In this document: positions 24,221 to 32,846 of the stretch, one piece after another
How the letters are laid out: each line of letters opens with the position of its first letter
How positions within the stretch are numbered: position 1 is the stretch's first letter
NCBI GenBank assembly: GCA_964453995.1
Contig: CAYVQC010000003.1
Span: forward strand, 55,928-119,927
Direction of reading: 5' to 3'
Length of the DNA: 64,000 nt
Source of the DNA: SKVR01 sp964453995
GTDB taxonomy: Bacteria > Bacteroidota > Bacteroidia > Bacteroidales > UBA7960
The notes under the pieces: generated by a model
What the model was told of the DNA's origin: nothing
Database searches by the model: none
What the model saw: only the letters and a program-made list of their open reading frames with translations
Translations under genes and position numbers: made by a program

Positions 24221-24631
24221 TTAACTGTTAGCCACCACTTCACCCTGTATACGAAGTATCACTCTATTGTTATCTGCATTGGACATTACCAGGATGGATT
24301 TTTTAATTACATTGGGCCGGTTTACTGTAGTGTATTTTACCTTTATAACTCCTTTTTCTCCAGGCAATACGGGCTCTTTGGTCCACTCTGGCACGGTACA
24401 TCCACAGGATGCTTTTACATTGCTAAGGATCAGGGGAACATCTCCGGTATTGGTAAATTCAAATTCACACGTAGCATCGGACTTCAGGGGTATTTGCCCA
24501 AAATCGTGTGTTGTAGATACAAACTCAATATGAGCTTCAGGTTGTTTTTCCTCTTGATTTTTCTCGGGATTGTTTTGTGCCATTGCACCGGATACTGCCA
24601 GCAGGAACAGACCTAATAAGAGAGTTTTCAT
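24221..24631 (-). CDS. exported DUF1573 protein
   Basis: Protein of 136 residues from the ATG at 24631 (MKTLLLGLFLLAV); the frame begins nine codons earlier, but only this start puts a signal peptide at the N-terminus (cleavage near AMAQ). DUF1573 hallmarks: HDFGQIPLKSDATCEFEFTN, then VKASCGCTVPEWTKEPVLPGEKG with the conserved CGC pair, and a final beta strand. The fold is immunoglobulin-like (ASPM-SPD-2-Hydin type). These proteins are abundant in Bacteroidota envelopes, with unknown function. It is followed by a strong terminator, so it is monocistronic. Confidence 0.9.
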   Translation of the reverse strand: MKTLLLGLFLLAVSGAMAQNNPEKNQEEKQPEAHIEFVSTTHDFGQIPLKSDATCEFEFTNTGDVPLILSNVKASCGCTVPEWTKEPVLPGEKGVIKVKYTTVNRPNVIKKSILVMSNADNNRVILRIQGEVVANS

Positions 24632-24883
24632 TACAGCTTTTATTTTTGTGTGAAACAATAGGTTATTTTAACGTTTGGGTGGAGAGCAAACTGAAGAATT
24701 ATAATTTGTCACACGCCCAGGGAAAGTTTCCTTTTATTTTGGATACGCAAATGTAAAAACTATTTTCGGGAAACAAAATAAAAGTTTGTATTTTTCACGA
24801 TAAAAAAACAAATCAGCCCGATTACAGATACAATATTCAGGCTAAAACCCAATTTTATGTGGCGGAAGAGGCAAATAATAGCT

Positions 24884-25720
24884 TCAAAGTAACATAATCA
24901 GGCTCAATCCCATTACGGCCATTCCCCCCATAAGACCATACAAAGAAAGGTGCGCCTGACCATACTGCCGGGCAGCAGGCAAAAGCTCATCAATAGAGAT
25001 AAAGACCATGATCCCGGCTACTGAGGCAAAAATTACCCCAAAGATCATATCATTGATAAAAGGCATAAGAAGCAAAAAACCGAAAAGGGCCCCCATTGGC
25101 TCTGCCACGCCCGAAAGGAAACTGTATTTAAAAGCTTTTTTGCGACTACCGGTGGCATAAAAAATGGGAACCGAAACGGCAATCCCTTCGGGGATATTGT
25201 GAATGGCTATGGCCACGGCGATGGGAAGACCCAGTTTTACATCCTTTAAAGCTACCACGAAGGTTGCGAGCCCCTCAGGAAAATTATGAATGGCTATGGC
25301 CACTGCCGACAATATACCCATACGATAGAGTTTGCTTCTTTTTTCATGCTCAGCATCATCCTTCAGATCTTCTACCATTCTTATTTCATGAGGATTTTCA
25401 AAAGAAGGAACCAGTTTGTCGATTATGGCAATAACGATCATTCCACCAAAAAAGGCAGCGATGGCAAGCAACTGCCCGGTGCGTAATCCTGAATCATCTA
25501 CCAGCACTTCCATGCTCTTGGGCAGGATTTCCATGAAGGAAACATAAATCATTACCCCTGCAGAAAAGCCCAATGCAGCAGAGAGAAATTTTGTATTCGT
25601 GGTTTTGGTAAAAAAGGCAATAGTACTGCCTATCCCTGTTGATAAGCCGGCGAAGAGGGTAAGACCAAAGGCCAGCAATACCGAATCGTAACCGCTTATT
25701 GAACCTAATATCTCTGACAA
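24884..25720 (-). CDS. zupT: ZIP family metal transporter (ZupT-like)
   Basis: Protein of 278 residues with eight membrane helices. Metal-site motifs are AIHNFPEGLATFV in helix IV and AIHNIPEGIAVSVP in helix V. Helix I is GLTLFAGLSTGIGSTIAFF and helix II carries SAGVMIYVSFMEILPKS. The family imports Zn2+ and often Fe2+, Mn2+ or Co2+. The only start that keeps helix I is a TTG at 25720, since the next Met is near residue 57 inside helix II. It stands just downstream of dxs on the same strand, with a 37-base gap. Confidence 0.92.
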   Translation of the reverse strand: MSEILGSISGYDSVLLAFGLTLFAGLSTGIGSTIAFFTKTTNTKFLSAALGFSAGVMIYVSFMEILPKSMEVLVDDSGLRTGQLLAIAAFFGGMIVIAIIDKLVPSFENPHEIRMVEDLKDDAEHEKRSKLYRMGILSAVAIAIHNFPEGLATFVVALKDVKLGLPIAVAIAIHNIPEGIAVSVPIFYATGSRKKAFKYSFLSGVAEPMGALFGFLLLMPFINDMIFGVIFASVAGIMVFISIDELLPAARQYGQAHLSLYGLMGGMAVMGLSLIMLL

Positions 25721-25757
25721 AATCTTACTTTTTAATTGTTAAACAAATTATTAGTTA

Positions 25758-27686
25758 TCAACCGGAAGAAAGAGCAAAGCTGGAATGACAGATTTTTGCC
25801 ACCTGTTCAAAAATAGCATTAGCATCATAACCGCACTCCTGGTGCAACTCACTCAGGCTCCCGTGCTGAACAAAGTAATCAGGTATTCCCAGGCGCTTCA
25901 CGTGAGCGTGATAGCCGTTATCGGCCATAAACTCCAACACGGCAGTGCCCATACCCCCAATAATGGCATTGTCCTCAACAGTAATTATTTTATCAAACTT
26001 GCTGAAAATGTCGTGCAACAATTCTTCATCAAGAGGCTTAACAAATCGAAGATCATAGAGAGCAGCACTGATGTTTTTCTCTTTCCGCAGTCGTTCTACA
26101 ACCTTCAGGGCTTCATTGGCAATGGGGCCTAAAGTTATGATTGCCAGACTGGTACCCTGTTTCACCCTCTGCCCTTTACCCACAGGTATTTTTCTGAAAG
26201 GGGTTTTCCAGTTTTTCATTACCCCATGCCCCCTGGGATATCTTATAACCCATGGTCCGGTAGGATTTAGCTGGGCAGTATACATTAAATTTCTCAATTC
26301 CTCTTCATTCATAGGAGAAGCAATAACCACCCCAGGGATGCACCGCATGTAGGATAAATCATAGGCGCCATGGTGGGTAGGGCCGTCCTCACCTACCAAA
26401 CCTGCCCGGTCGAGGCAAAAGATCACAGGCAGCCCCTGGAGGGCAACGTCATGTACAGCCTGATCATAGGCCCGTTGAAAGAACGAAGAATAAATGTTGC
26501 AAAAAGGGATGAGCCCCTGGGCAGCTAAACCAGCAGAAAAAGTTACAGCATGTTGCTCTGCAATACCCACATCAAAGGCTTTCTCAGGCAGGGCGTTCAT
26601 CATTATATTAAGAGAACAGCCTGTTGGCATAGCAGGAGTTATTCCTACAATACGGGGATTTTCCTTTGCCAGTTCCAGAACGGTTTGGCCAAATACCACC
26701 TGGTAACGTGGGGGTTTATCTTTTTCGCAGGGGGCCACTTTCAGTTCGCCGGTTTTTTTATTAAAAAAACCGGGGGCATGAAACTTGGTCTGTTCCTTTT
26801 CGGCATATTGATAGCCTTTGCCTTTTACGGTGAGCACATGCAGCAATTTGGGCCCTTTTATAAACTTAAGATCGTTGAGTACCTTGGTAAGGTGGCTTAC
26901 ATCGTGTCCGTCTACCGGACCAAAGTACCTGAAATTTAACGATTCAAAAAAATTACTTTGTTTCAGCAGGGTTGTTTTTATTGCATTTTCCAGCTTTTGT
27001 ATAAGGCTTCTTGTATTGGGTCCATACTTACTGATAGATCCCAGTATCTTCCACACATCATCCTTGATCCTGTTGTAAGTTCTCGAGGTAGTAATATCGG
27101 TGAGATATTCTTTCAGGGCACCCACATTTTTATCAATGGCAATACCATTATCATTGAGCACCACCAAAAGATTGGCATTGGCTACACCGGCATGGTTCAT
27201 GGCTTCAAAAGCCATACCGGCAGTCATACTGCCATCGCCAATTACAGCTATATGATGCCGGTCTTTGTCATTCTGTAAGTCCGATGCAATGGCCATACCC
27301 AATGCTGCTGAAATGCTGGTGCTGGAATGGCCCGTACCAAAAGCATCATAGGGACTCTCTGACATTTTGGGAAAACCGCTTACCCCTTTGTATTTTCGGT
27401 TGGTATGAAAGATATCGCGGCGACCGGTCAATATCTTATGGGCATAAGCCTGGTGACCCACATCCCAAACCAATTTATCGTAAGGGGTATTAAAAACATA
27501 GTGCAAGGCTACTGTGAGCTCAACTACACCAAGGCTTGCCCCAAAATGCCCAGGGTTGATGCATGCAGCATCTATAATAAATTCTCTCAACTCGGAACAT
27601 AGTTGTTGAAGCTGATCCTGGTTAAATCCTTTTAAATCGGAGGGAGTATTGATGGCTGCCAACAAATCGCCTGCCTGCAATGTCAT
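25758..27686 (-). CDS. dxs: 1-deoxy-D-xylulose-5-phosphate synthase
   Basis: Protein of 642 residues, full length. Thiamine diphosphate motif GDGSMTAGMAFEAMNHAG, with ending residue VVLNDNGIAID; His in WDVGHQAYAHK; transketolase pyrimidine domain with the catalytic Glu in IAEQHAVTFSAGLA and DRAGLVGEDGPTHHG; and a C-terminal domain beginning near ITLGPIANEALK. It condenses pyruvate and glyceraldehyde 3-phosphate, the entry to the MEP isoprenoid pathway. A TACTTTTG -7 box lies upstream. It is transcribed with or ahead of the ZIP gene and divergently from feoAB. Confidence 0.97.
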   Translation of the reverse strand: MTLQAGDLLAAINTPSDLKGFNQDQLQQLCSELREFIIDAACINPGHFGASLGVVELTVALHYVFNTPYDKLVWDVGHQAYAHKILTGRRDIFHTNRKYKGVSGFPKMSESPYDAFGTGHSSTSISAALGMAIASDLQNDKDRHHIAVIGDGSMTAGMAFEAMNHAGVANANLLVVLNDNGIAIDKNVGALKEYLTDITTSRTYNRIKDDVWKILGSISKYGPNTRSLIQKLENAIKTTLLKQSNFFESLNFRYFGPVDGHDVSHLTKVLNDLKFIKGPKLLHVLTVKGKGYQYAEKEQTKFHAPGFFNKKTGELKVAPCEKDKPPRYQVVFGQTVLELAKENPRIVGITPAMPTGCSLNIMMNALPEKAFDVGIAEQHAVTFSAGLAAQGLIPFCNIYSSFFQRAYDQAVHDVALQGLPVIFCLDRAGLVGEDGPTHHGAYDLSYMRCIPGVVIASPMNEEELRNLMYTAQLNPTGPWVIRYPRGHGVMKNWKTPFRKIPVGKGQRVKQGTSLAIITLGPIANEALKVVERLRKEKNISAALYDLRFVKPLDEELLHDIFSKFDKIITVEDNAIIGGMGTAVLEFMADNGYHAHVKRLGIPDYFVQHGSLSELHQECGYDANAIFEQVAKICHSSFALSSG

Positions 27687-27717
27687 TATGCTTTATTTTT
27701 ATAACTGATTTTCTCTA

Positions 27718-27725
27718 CAAAAGTA
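27718..27725 (-). promoter_or_regulatory. -7 box of the dxs promoter
   Basis: Minus-strand TACTTTTG matches the Bacteroidota -7 consensus TAnnTTTG exactly and lies 31 bases before the dxs ATG. No convincing -33 TTTG is seen at the expected distance. Confidence 0.45.
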
Positions 27726-27872
27726 TGAAATAAAAGGTTTCGGTAAAAAAATTGCGCACTTCCCGTTACACCGGGAGAAACACGATTTTGCTTTAAATCT
27801 TATGACCATGGTAAACATCCCTAAAAATGGGGATTTTGAAGGGATGACTTCATGAGGTGGAATATTTTTCTA

Positions 27873-27907
27873 TAAATTTGCAGATTCAATTTGGAATAAG
27901 TCTAAAT
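27873..27907 (+). promoter_or_regulatory. feoAB promoter -7 box with DtxR/MntR-like palindrome
   Basis: TAAATTTG (27873-27880) is an exact -7 box. Starting 9 bases later is ATTTGGA-ATAAG-TCTAAAT (27889-27907), a 7-5-7 inverted repeat with one mismatch, resembling the TTTAGnnnnnCTAAA-type sites of DtxR/MntR-family metal repressors. The placement over the transcription start suits iron- or manganese-dependent repression (inference). Confidence 0.5.
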
Positions 27908-28003
27908 AAGGACTGCAGTGAAGTTTTAGCATATCAAAATAAAGGCACACCGGGGCGAGGGCATGTCCGCAATGAAAAGACAAAATAAACAGGTTTACTT
28001 ATC

Positions 28004-30523
28004 ATGACATTACTTGAGCTTCGTAACGGTGAAAAGGGGATTATTCAGAAAGTAAAAGGCAGAGGTGCATTCCGGCGCAGGATTATTGAAATGGGCTTTG
28101 TTGCCGGTAAAACTGTTGAGGTGATCAAGAAAGCTCCCCTGAAAGATCCTATTGAATACAATATCATGGGTTACAATGTATCGTTGCGAAGCAGTGAAGC
28201 CCAGCTTATTGAGGTAGTACCTCTGGAGGGTGCTGCCGATTACACCGCTCCGGACTTTGAAGGAATCATTATCAGTGAAGGTTTTAAGATTACAAGACAA
28301 AACGGGCGTAATATCAATGTGGCCCTGGTGGGTAACCCCAACAGCGGAAAGACCAGTTTTTTCAATCATGCATCGGGCTCGCGCGAAAGAACGGGCAATT
28401 ACAGTGGTGTAACAGTAGATGCCAAGCAAGGCTGGCTTAAACAAAAAGGCTATCGTTTCAATATTACCGACCTTCCCGGAACCTATTCCATTTCTGCTTA
28501 TACTCCCGAAGAGATCTTTGTAAGGGAATTCATTACCGATAATCTGCCCGATGTGGTAATCAATATTGTGGATGCTTCCAACCTGGAGCGCAACCTATAC
28601 CTCACATCGCAACTCATCGATATGGATATAAAGGTGGTAATGGTGCTGAACATGTGGGATGAATTTGAAAAAAAAGGGGGAAAGTTTGATTATGAAACCC
28701 TGGGTAAAATGATCGGCATTCCCATGATACCTGCAATAAGTTCGAGAGGTGTGGGAATCGTTGACGTATTTGATAAGGTAATAGAGGTATTTGAAGATAA
28801 GGACGAAACCCAGCGTCACATCCATATCAACTACGGTGAGGCTTTCGAAAAGTCGATCAAAACTATACAGGACCTCATTAATGCCAGGGGCAATCAACAT
28901 CTTACCGATAGAGTGTCAAGCCGGTTTCTTGCCATCAAACTGCTTGAAAAAGACAATGTGATCGCCGAAAAAATTATAGAAAACTGTTTCAACCATAAGC
29001 AGATTACTGATGCAACGGCAGAAGAGATACAAAAACTGGAAGCACTTTACAATGACACCACCGACACGCTGATCACCGATCTGAAATATGGTTTCATCAA
29101 CGGAGCGCTGAAAGAAACTCTTCAGCCACCAACCATCAGCCGCCGTCGAAAAAGCGAAATCATTGATACACTAATCACAGACAAGTGGTTTGGGTTTCCT
29201 GTATTTATGTTTTTTATGTGGGTAATGTTTTCTGCCACATTCTTTTTGGGCAGTTATCCCATGGAATGGATAGAACAGGGCGTTGAACTACTCAGTGGAT
29301 TTCTTGACAACAATATGCAACCCGGGCCTCTCAAAGACCTACTGATCAATGGAATTGTAAGCGGTGTAGGGGGAGTGATCGTATTTTTGCCCAATATTGT
29401 TTTATTATTTTTCTTCATCAGCCTGATGGAAGATACCGGTTACATGTCCAGGGCAGTATTTATCATGGACAAGATTATGCACCGTATCGGTTTGCACGGC
29501 AAATCATTTATACCTCTTCTCATGGGCTTTGGCTGCAATGTGCCCGCAATTATGGCCACACGCACTTTGGCTAATAAAAATGACAGGCTGCTCACCATGA
29601 TCATCAATCCATTCATGTCGTGCAGTGCAAGACTGCCGGTATATGTATTGTTTATCACGGCATTTTTCCCCAATTACCAGGGAACCTTATTATTTGCCAT
29701 TTATGCTATTGGCATCGGGTTTGCCATTCTTGCCGCAATAATTTTCAAGAAAACACTTTTTAAAGGAGAAGAGGTGCCATTTGTAATGGAGCTCCCTCCC
29801 TACCGCGTTCCTACCATCAAGGCAATCATTATGCACATGTGGAGCAAAGCCGTTCATTACCTCAGAAAGATAAGTGGGATTATCCTGGTAGCATCAATCA
29901 TTATCTGGGTTTTGGGATATTTCCCTTATGGAATGAGATATACCCAGGTTCTTGAGGAAAAAACAGAAGATATTAACAGCCGGTATGAAAGCCTGATCGG
30001 AGATGAAACCGACCCACCAACCCGTGAAAGCCTTGAAATGGCAAAGGAAAGAGAAATAGAAATACTGGAAGCCAATCTACTGCAGGAGAGGCAGGAAAAA
30101 AGCCTTATCGGGCACCTGGGCCGGTCAATTGAACCTGTTATGGCTCCACTGGGTTTTGATTGGAAGATGAGCATCAGCCTATTATCGGGGCTTGCCGCCA
30201 AGGAAATCGTGGTAAGTACCCTCGGGGTGCTTTACCAGGTAGATGAAAACGTACAGGCCCAGAGCAGCACTCTCACCGAAAAACTGCAAACCCAGGTATA
30301 TACCTCAGGGCCAAGGGCTGGCAAAAAAATGTTTACACCCCTGGTGGCCCTATCCTTCATGCTGTTTGTATTGCTGTATTTCCCCTGTATTGGGGTATTG
30401 GCGGCGATCATCAAAGAGTCAGGCCACTGGAAATGGGGTGTGTTTACCGTTTTTTACACCACTGCAACGGCTTGGGTCGTATCCCTGGTAGTTTACCAGG
30501 TTGGCTCCCTGTTGGGATTTTGA
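28004..30523 (+). CDS. feoB: ferrous iron transporter, fused FeoA-FeoB
   Basis: Protein of 839 residues. Residues 1-75 are a FeoA-type SH3 domain (LLELRNGEKGIIQKVKG). From about 105 a GTPase domain follows with G1 GNPNSGKTSFFN (110-121), switch I GNYSGVTVD, G3 DLPGTYS and G4 NMWD. The membrane part has two Gate motifs: VGGVIVFLPNIVLLFFF with MGFGCNVPAIMATRT, and MFTPLVALSFMLFVLLYFPCIG. It imports Fe2+ across the inner membrane. Fusion of FeoA to FeoB is common in Bacteroidota. A promoter with a palindrome lies about 100 bases upstream, and a small Cys-rich partner gene follows at 30543. Confidence 0.97.
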   Translation: MTLLELRNGEKGIIQKVKGRGAFRRRIIEMGFVAGKTVEVIKKAPLKDPIEYNIMGYNVSLRSSEAQLIEVVPLEGAADYTAPDFEGIIISEGFKITRQNGRNINVALVGNPNSGKTSFFNHASGSRERTGNYSGVTVDAKQGWLKQKGYRFNITDLPGTYSISAYTPEEIFVREFITDNLPDVVINIVDASNLERNLYLTSQLIDMDIKVVMVLNMWDEFEKKGGKFDYETLGKMIGIPMIPAISSRGVGIVDVFDKVIEVFEDKDETQRHIHINYGEAFEKSIKTIQDLINARGNQHLTDRVSSRFLAIKLLEKDNVIAEKIIENCFNHKQITDATAEEIQKLEALYNDTTDTLITDLKYGFINGALKETLQPPTISRRRKSEIIDTLITDKWFGFPVFMFFMWVMFSATFFLGSYPMEWIEQGVELLSGFLDNNMQPGPLKDLLINGIVSGVGGVIVFLPNIVLLFFFISLMEDTGYMSRAVFIMDKIMHRIGLHGKSFIPLLMGFGCNVPAIMATRTLANKNDRLLTMIINPFMSCSARLPVYVLFITAFFPNYQGTLLFAIYAIGIGFAILAAIIFKKTLFKGEEVPFVMELPPYRVPTIKAIIMHMWSKAVHYLRKISGIILVASIIIWVLGYFPYGMRYTQVLEEKTEDINSRYESLIGDETDPPTRESLEMAKEREIEILEANLLQERQEKSLIGHLGRSIEPVMAPLGFDWKMSISLLSGLAAKEIVVSTLGVLYQVDENVQAQSSTLTEKLQTQVYTSGPRAGKKMFTPLVALSFMLFVLLYFPCIGVLAAIIKESGHWKWGVFTVFYTTATAWVVSLVVYQVGSLLGF

Positions 30524-30542
30524 CATTAAAGAGTACTGGATT

Positions 30543-30764
30543 ATGCTTCAATGGATATTGACCATCATCATCGTTCTGGCTGCCACAGCCTATGCTGTTT
30601 ACAAGATCATCAGGCGATTCAAAGCTCCCGTGCGGAGGAAAGAACCTGATTGTAATGGCTGCAGCGCTGATTGTGGTGATTGCCCCCTGGCTTCTGAGAT
30701 TTTAAAACAAAATAAAATTCCCCGGCACAACAGTGGTCAAACATCACCCTCTAATCAATCCTGA
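30543..30764 (+). CDS. small FeoB-associated Cys-rich membrane protein
   Basis: Protein of 73 residues from the ATG at 30543; an open frame reaches back into feoB but only through a TTG. One N-terminal membrane helix (MLQWILTIIIVLAATAYAVY), a basic stretch (RRFKAPVRRK), then the cluster CNGCSADCGDCPL with four Cys, as in the FeoB-associated Cys-rich protein family that follows feoB in many anaerobes. It may be a structural or redox partner of the transporter. It begins 20 bases after feoB. Its 3' end overlaps the convergent lipoprotein gene by 14 bases. Confidence 0.85.
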   Translation: MLQWILTIIIVLAATAYAVYKIIRRFKAPVRRKEPDCNGCSADCGDCPLASEILKQNKIPRHNSGQTSPSNQS

Positions 30765-31185
30765 GGTCGATGGTAAATGGCCGTGTTTCGTAGCAACGCT
30801 GTTCACACATCCTGTATGAGATTATCTTTACCTCTCCCCCATCCACAGCGGTAATAGTTTCGTTGCCCCTTTGATAAGTTACTGTAAATGAGTAGTAAGT
30901 TTCGGTATCGATATGCTCAGTTTCATCACGATTGTGGTAAAGCTTTTCCCATACCAGGTTGCCGTTTTCAAAATCACCCCGGTACATTTTAACGATTACA
31001 GCAGGGTTCTCCTCGTTGATGGTAACATATACCTCAACTCCCTCTTGAGTTGGTTTTACAGATTGGCAGTTTAAATAATCCTCATCGGTACAATCTTCAT
31101 ACTTGTCCCTGCATGAATGGGCAAAGACACCTATGATTAGCATAAAAAGAGGAAGCAGGAAAAGTGAATATCCGGATTTTTTCAT
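30751..31185 (-). CDS. lipoprotein of unknown function
   Basis: Protein of 144 residues. Signal peptide with Cys in FAHSC (about residue 25) as a probable lipobox, so a lipoprotein. The mature domain is about 110 residues, mostly beta (VEVYVTINEENPAVIVKMYRGDF, YYSFTVTYQRGNETITAVDGG), ending in a Cys pair (MCEQRC). No family is recognised; the pattern suggests an immunoglobulin-like fold. It lies downstream of the ankyrin gene on the same strand (44-base gap), so the two may form an operon and be envelope partners. Confidence 0.75.
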   Translation of the reverse strand: MKKSGYSLFLLPLFMLIIGVFAHSCRDKYEDCTDEDYLNCQSVKPTQEGVEVYVTINEENPAVIVKMYRGDFENGNLVWEKLYHNRDETEHIDTETYYSFTVTYQRGNETITAVDGGEVKIISYRMCEQRCYETRPFTIDLRID

Positions 31186-31229
31186 CTTTTATAATGATTG
31201 GGTAATTCGCAAATCAGTTTCACCTCATA

Positions 31230-32735
31230 TCAATTTAATATGGGTGTATATTTCAAGGGTTTAGTTTGGTACAATTGAATTCTGTATGCCATGCCAAGCC
31301 TGTAGCGGTAAGGAGAAATGGCATCATGGCCGGTATCAAAATAATCAAACCCACCAAAAAAGGTCATGTTGCCAAAGTGTAAAAACAATTCAGCTGCGGG
31401 AATCACCTCAAATCCTTTCGGGGCATCCAGGCCGGTACCACGATAATGGGCCGACGACCAGGCCATATCCAGGCCGGGTGCCAGGCCCAGCCTTTTGTTG
31501 TCGGGAAATCGCCACAGCACAAATTCACGGTACAATCCCAGAGAAAGTACGTTTCTTTTTTCAAAGAACTGGTAATAAGAAGCATTGCCACGTGGCACCA
31601 GAAGCTTACGATAACCAACCCGTACCAAATATTGCAACCTTAGCTGAAGTTGATAGCGTGCTTCAAAAAGACTTATGGATGAATGATAGAAGTTATCATC
31701 TCCATTAAAATCGAATCCCTGGCTAACCTGTAATTCAGAAAAGTACAATCCGCGGGGTTTAATAAATTCATTTGCTTTCAGTTTCCCTGCGAGGGGTTTA
31801 TTACGACCAAAAAGGGCAAGGGCCATGGCTGATTTTCTTTTATCTTCTTTGTTTGTTCTTTCATTCATATAAGCCATGATCAGGTCTACCATTTCCATGT
31901 CGCCGTTGGCAGTTGCGATTCCCAGCAACGACAAACCGTTGTGGTTCACAGTTTCTGCGGCAGCACCACTTTCCAGCAGATACCACGTAGTAGCCAGCTG
32001 GCGGGCATATACGGCCACCATTAAAGGCGTATTGCCTTGTTCATCCTGAATTTCCGGGTCAGCCCACCAATCCAAAAGCAAACCACACATCTCATTGTGG
32101 CCATACCAGGCAGCCAGGTGCAACGCAGTACTGCCATCGCTGGCCTGGTGATTCACGCTGGCACCCAAATGCAATAGATAATCGGCTACAAAAAAGCTAC
32201 CGAAAGCGGCAGCATGCATCAGTGCCGTTGTTTTCCTTTCGGTTTGTTGATGGATATTTGCCCCTTTCTCAACCAACGCCTTAACCATCTGCAGATCATC
32301 TTCCTGGCTGGCAAAGATCAGGGCGGAGTACCCCTGTTCGTTAGCAATATTGATCATCCCAAATTCATCAAGGTATTCATACACAAACTCTTTACGTCCT
32401 GCTAGCAGGGCATGCATCAGCACACTCATTCCGGTATAATCAACAGAGTTCAGGTCAGCACCCTTTTCTAAAAGGATCTCCGTGATGGTGTCACTATCAT
32501 TGTACAAACTAAACATCAGTGCAGTGGTACCGGTATAGTCGCGTGCGTTCACATGAGCTCCCCTTTCAAGCAAAGCAACAACCTCCTGGTCGTCGTTTTC
32601 ATGTATTGCAGTAAGTAGTTGAAGATCTAAATCGTCATCAGGTAAAGGAAATAAGGCACTGGCTCTTACAGTCATTAAGAAAACCAACATAAAAACAAAC
32701 CCTAATCTTAGCGTTCTTTGAATATTTTGTATCAT
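31230..32735 (-). CDS. exported ankyrin-repeat protein with C-terminal beta-barrel-like domain
   Basis: Protein of 501 residues from the ATG at 32735; the frame opens nine codons earlier, but this start gives a proper signal peptide (LGFVFMLVFLMTVRASA). Residues about 32-290 hold seven or eight ankyrin repeats (GTTALMFSLY, GMSVLMHALL, GYSALIFASQ, TTALMHAAAFG, GSTALHLAAWYG, GNTPLMVAVYA, GLSLLGIATANG). From about 320 the chain changes to alternating beta strands (HSSISLFEARYQLQLRLQYLV, YRLGMAYRIQLYQ), like an outer-membrane barrel. Export makes the repeats periplasmic. The function is unknown. Confidence 0.85.
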   Translation of the reverse strand: MIQNIQRTLRLGFVFMLVFLMTVRASALFPLPDDDLDLQLLTAIHENDDQEVVALLERGAHVNARDYTGTTALMFSLYNDSDTITEILLEKGADLNSVDYTGMSVLMHALLAGRKEFVYEYLDEFGMINIANEQGYSALIFASQEDDLQMVKALVEKGANIHQQTERKTTALMHAAAFGSFFVADYLLHLGASVNHQASDGSTALHLAAWYGHNEMCGLLLDWWADPEIQDEQGNTPLMVAVYARQLATTWYLLESGAAAETVNHNGLSLLGIATANGDMEMVDLIMAYMNERTNKEDKRKSAMALALFGRNKPLAGKLKANEFIKPRGLYFSELQVSQGFDFNGDDNFYHSSISLFEARYQLQLRLQYLVRVGYRKLLVPRGNASYYQFFEKRNVLSLGLYREFVLWRFPDNKRLGLAPGLDMAWSSAHYRGTGLDAPKGFEVIPAAELFLHFGNMTFFGGFDYFDTGHDAISPYRYRLGMAYRIQLYQTKPLKYTPILN

Positions 32736-32846
32736 CTCAATCAGATATTCCCTTTTTTGCAATTCTAAACAATTAATTATTTTTCGTAGTAATTAGTGCC
32801 TAAAATTAGTAAAATTGCAGCTCGAAACAGGAAAATTGCATCAAAA

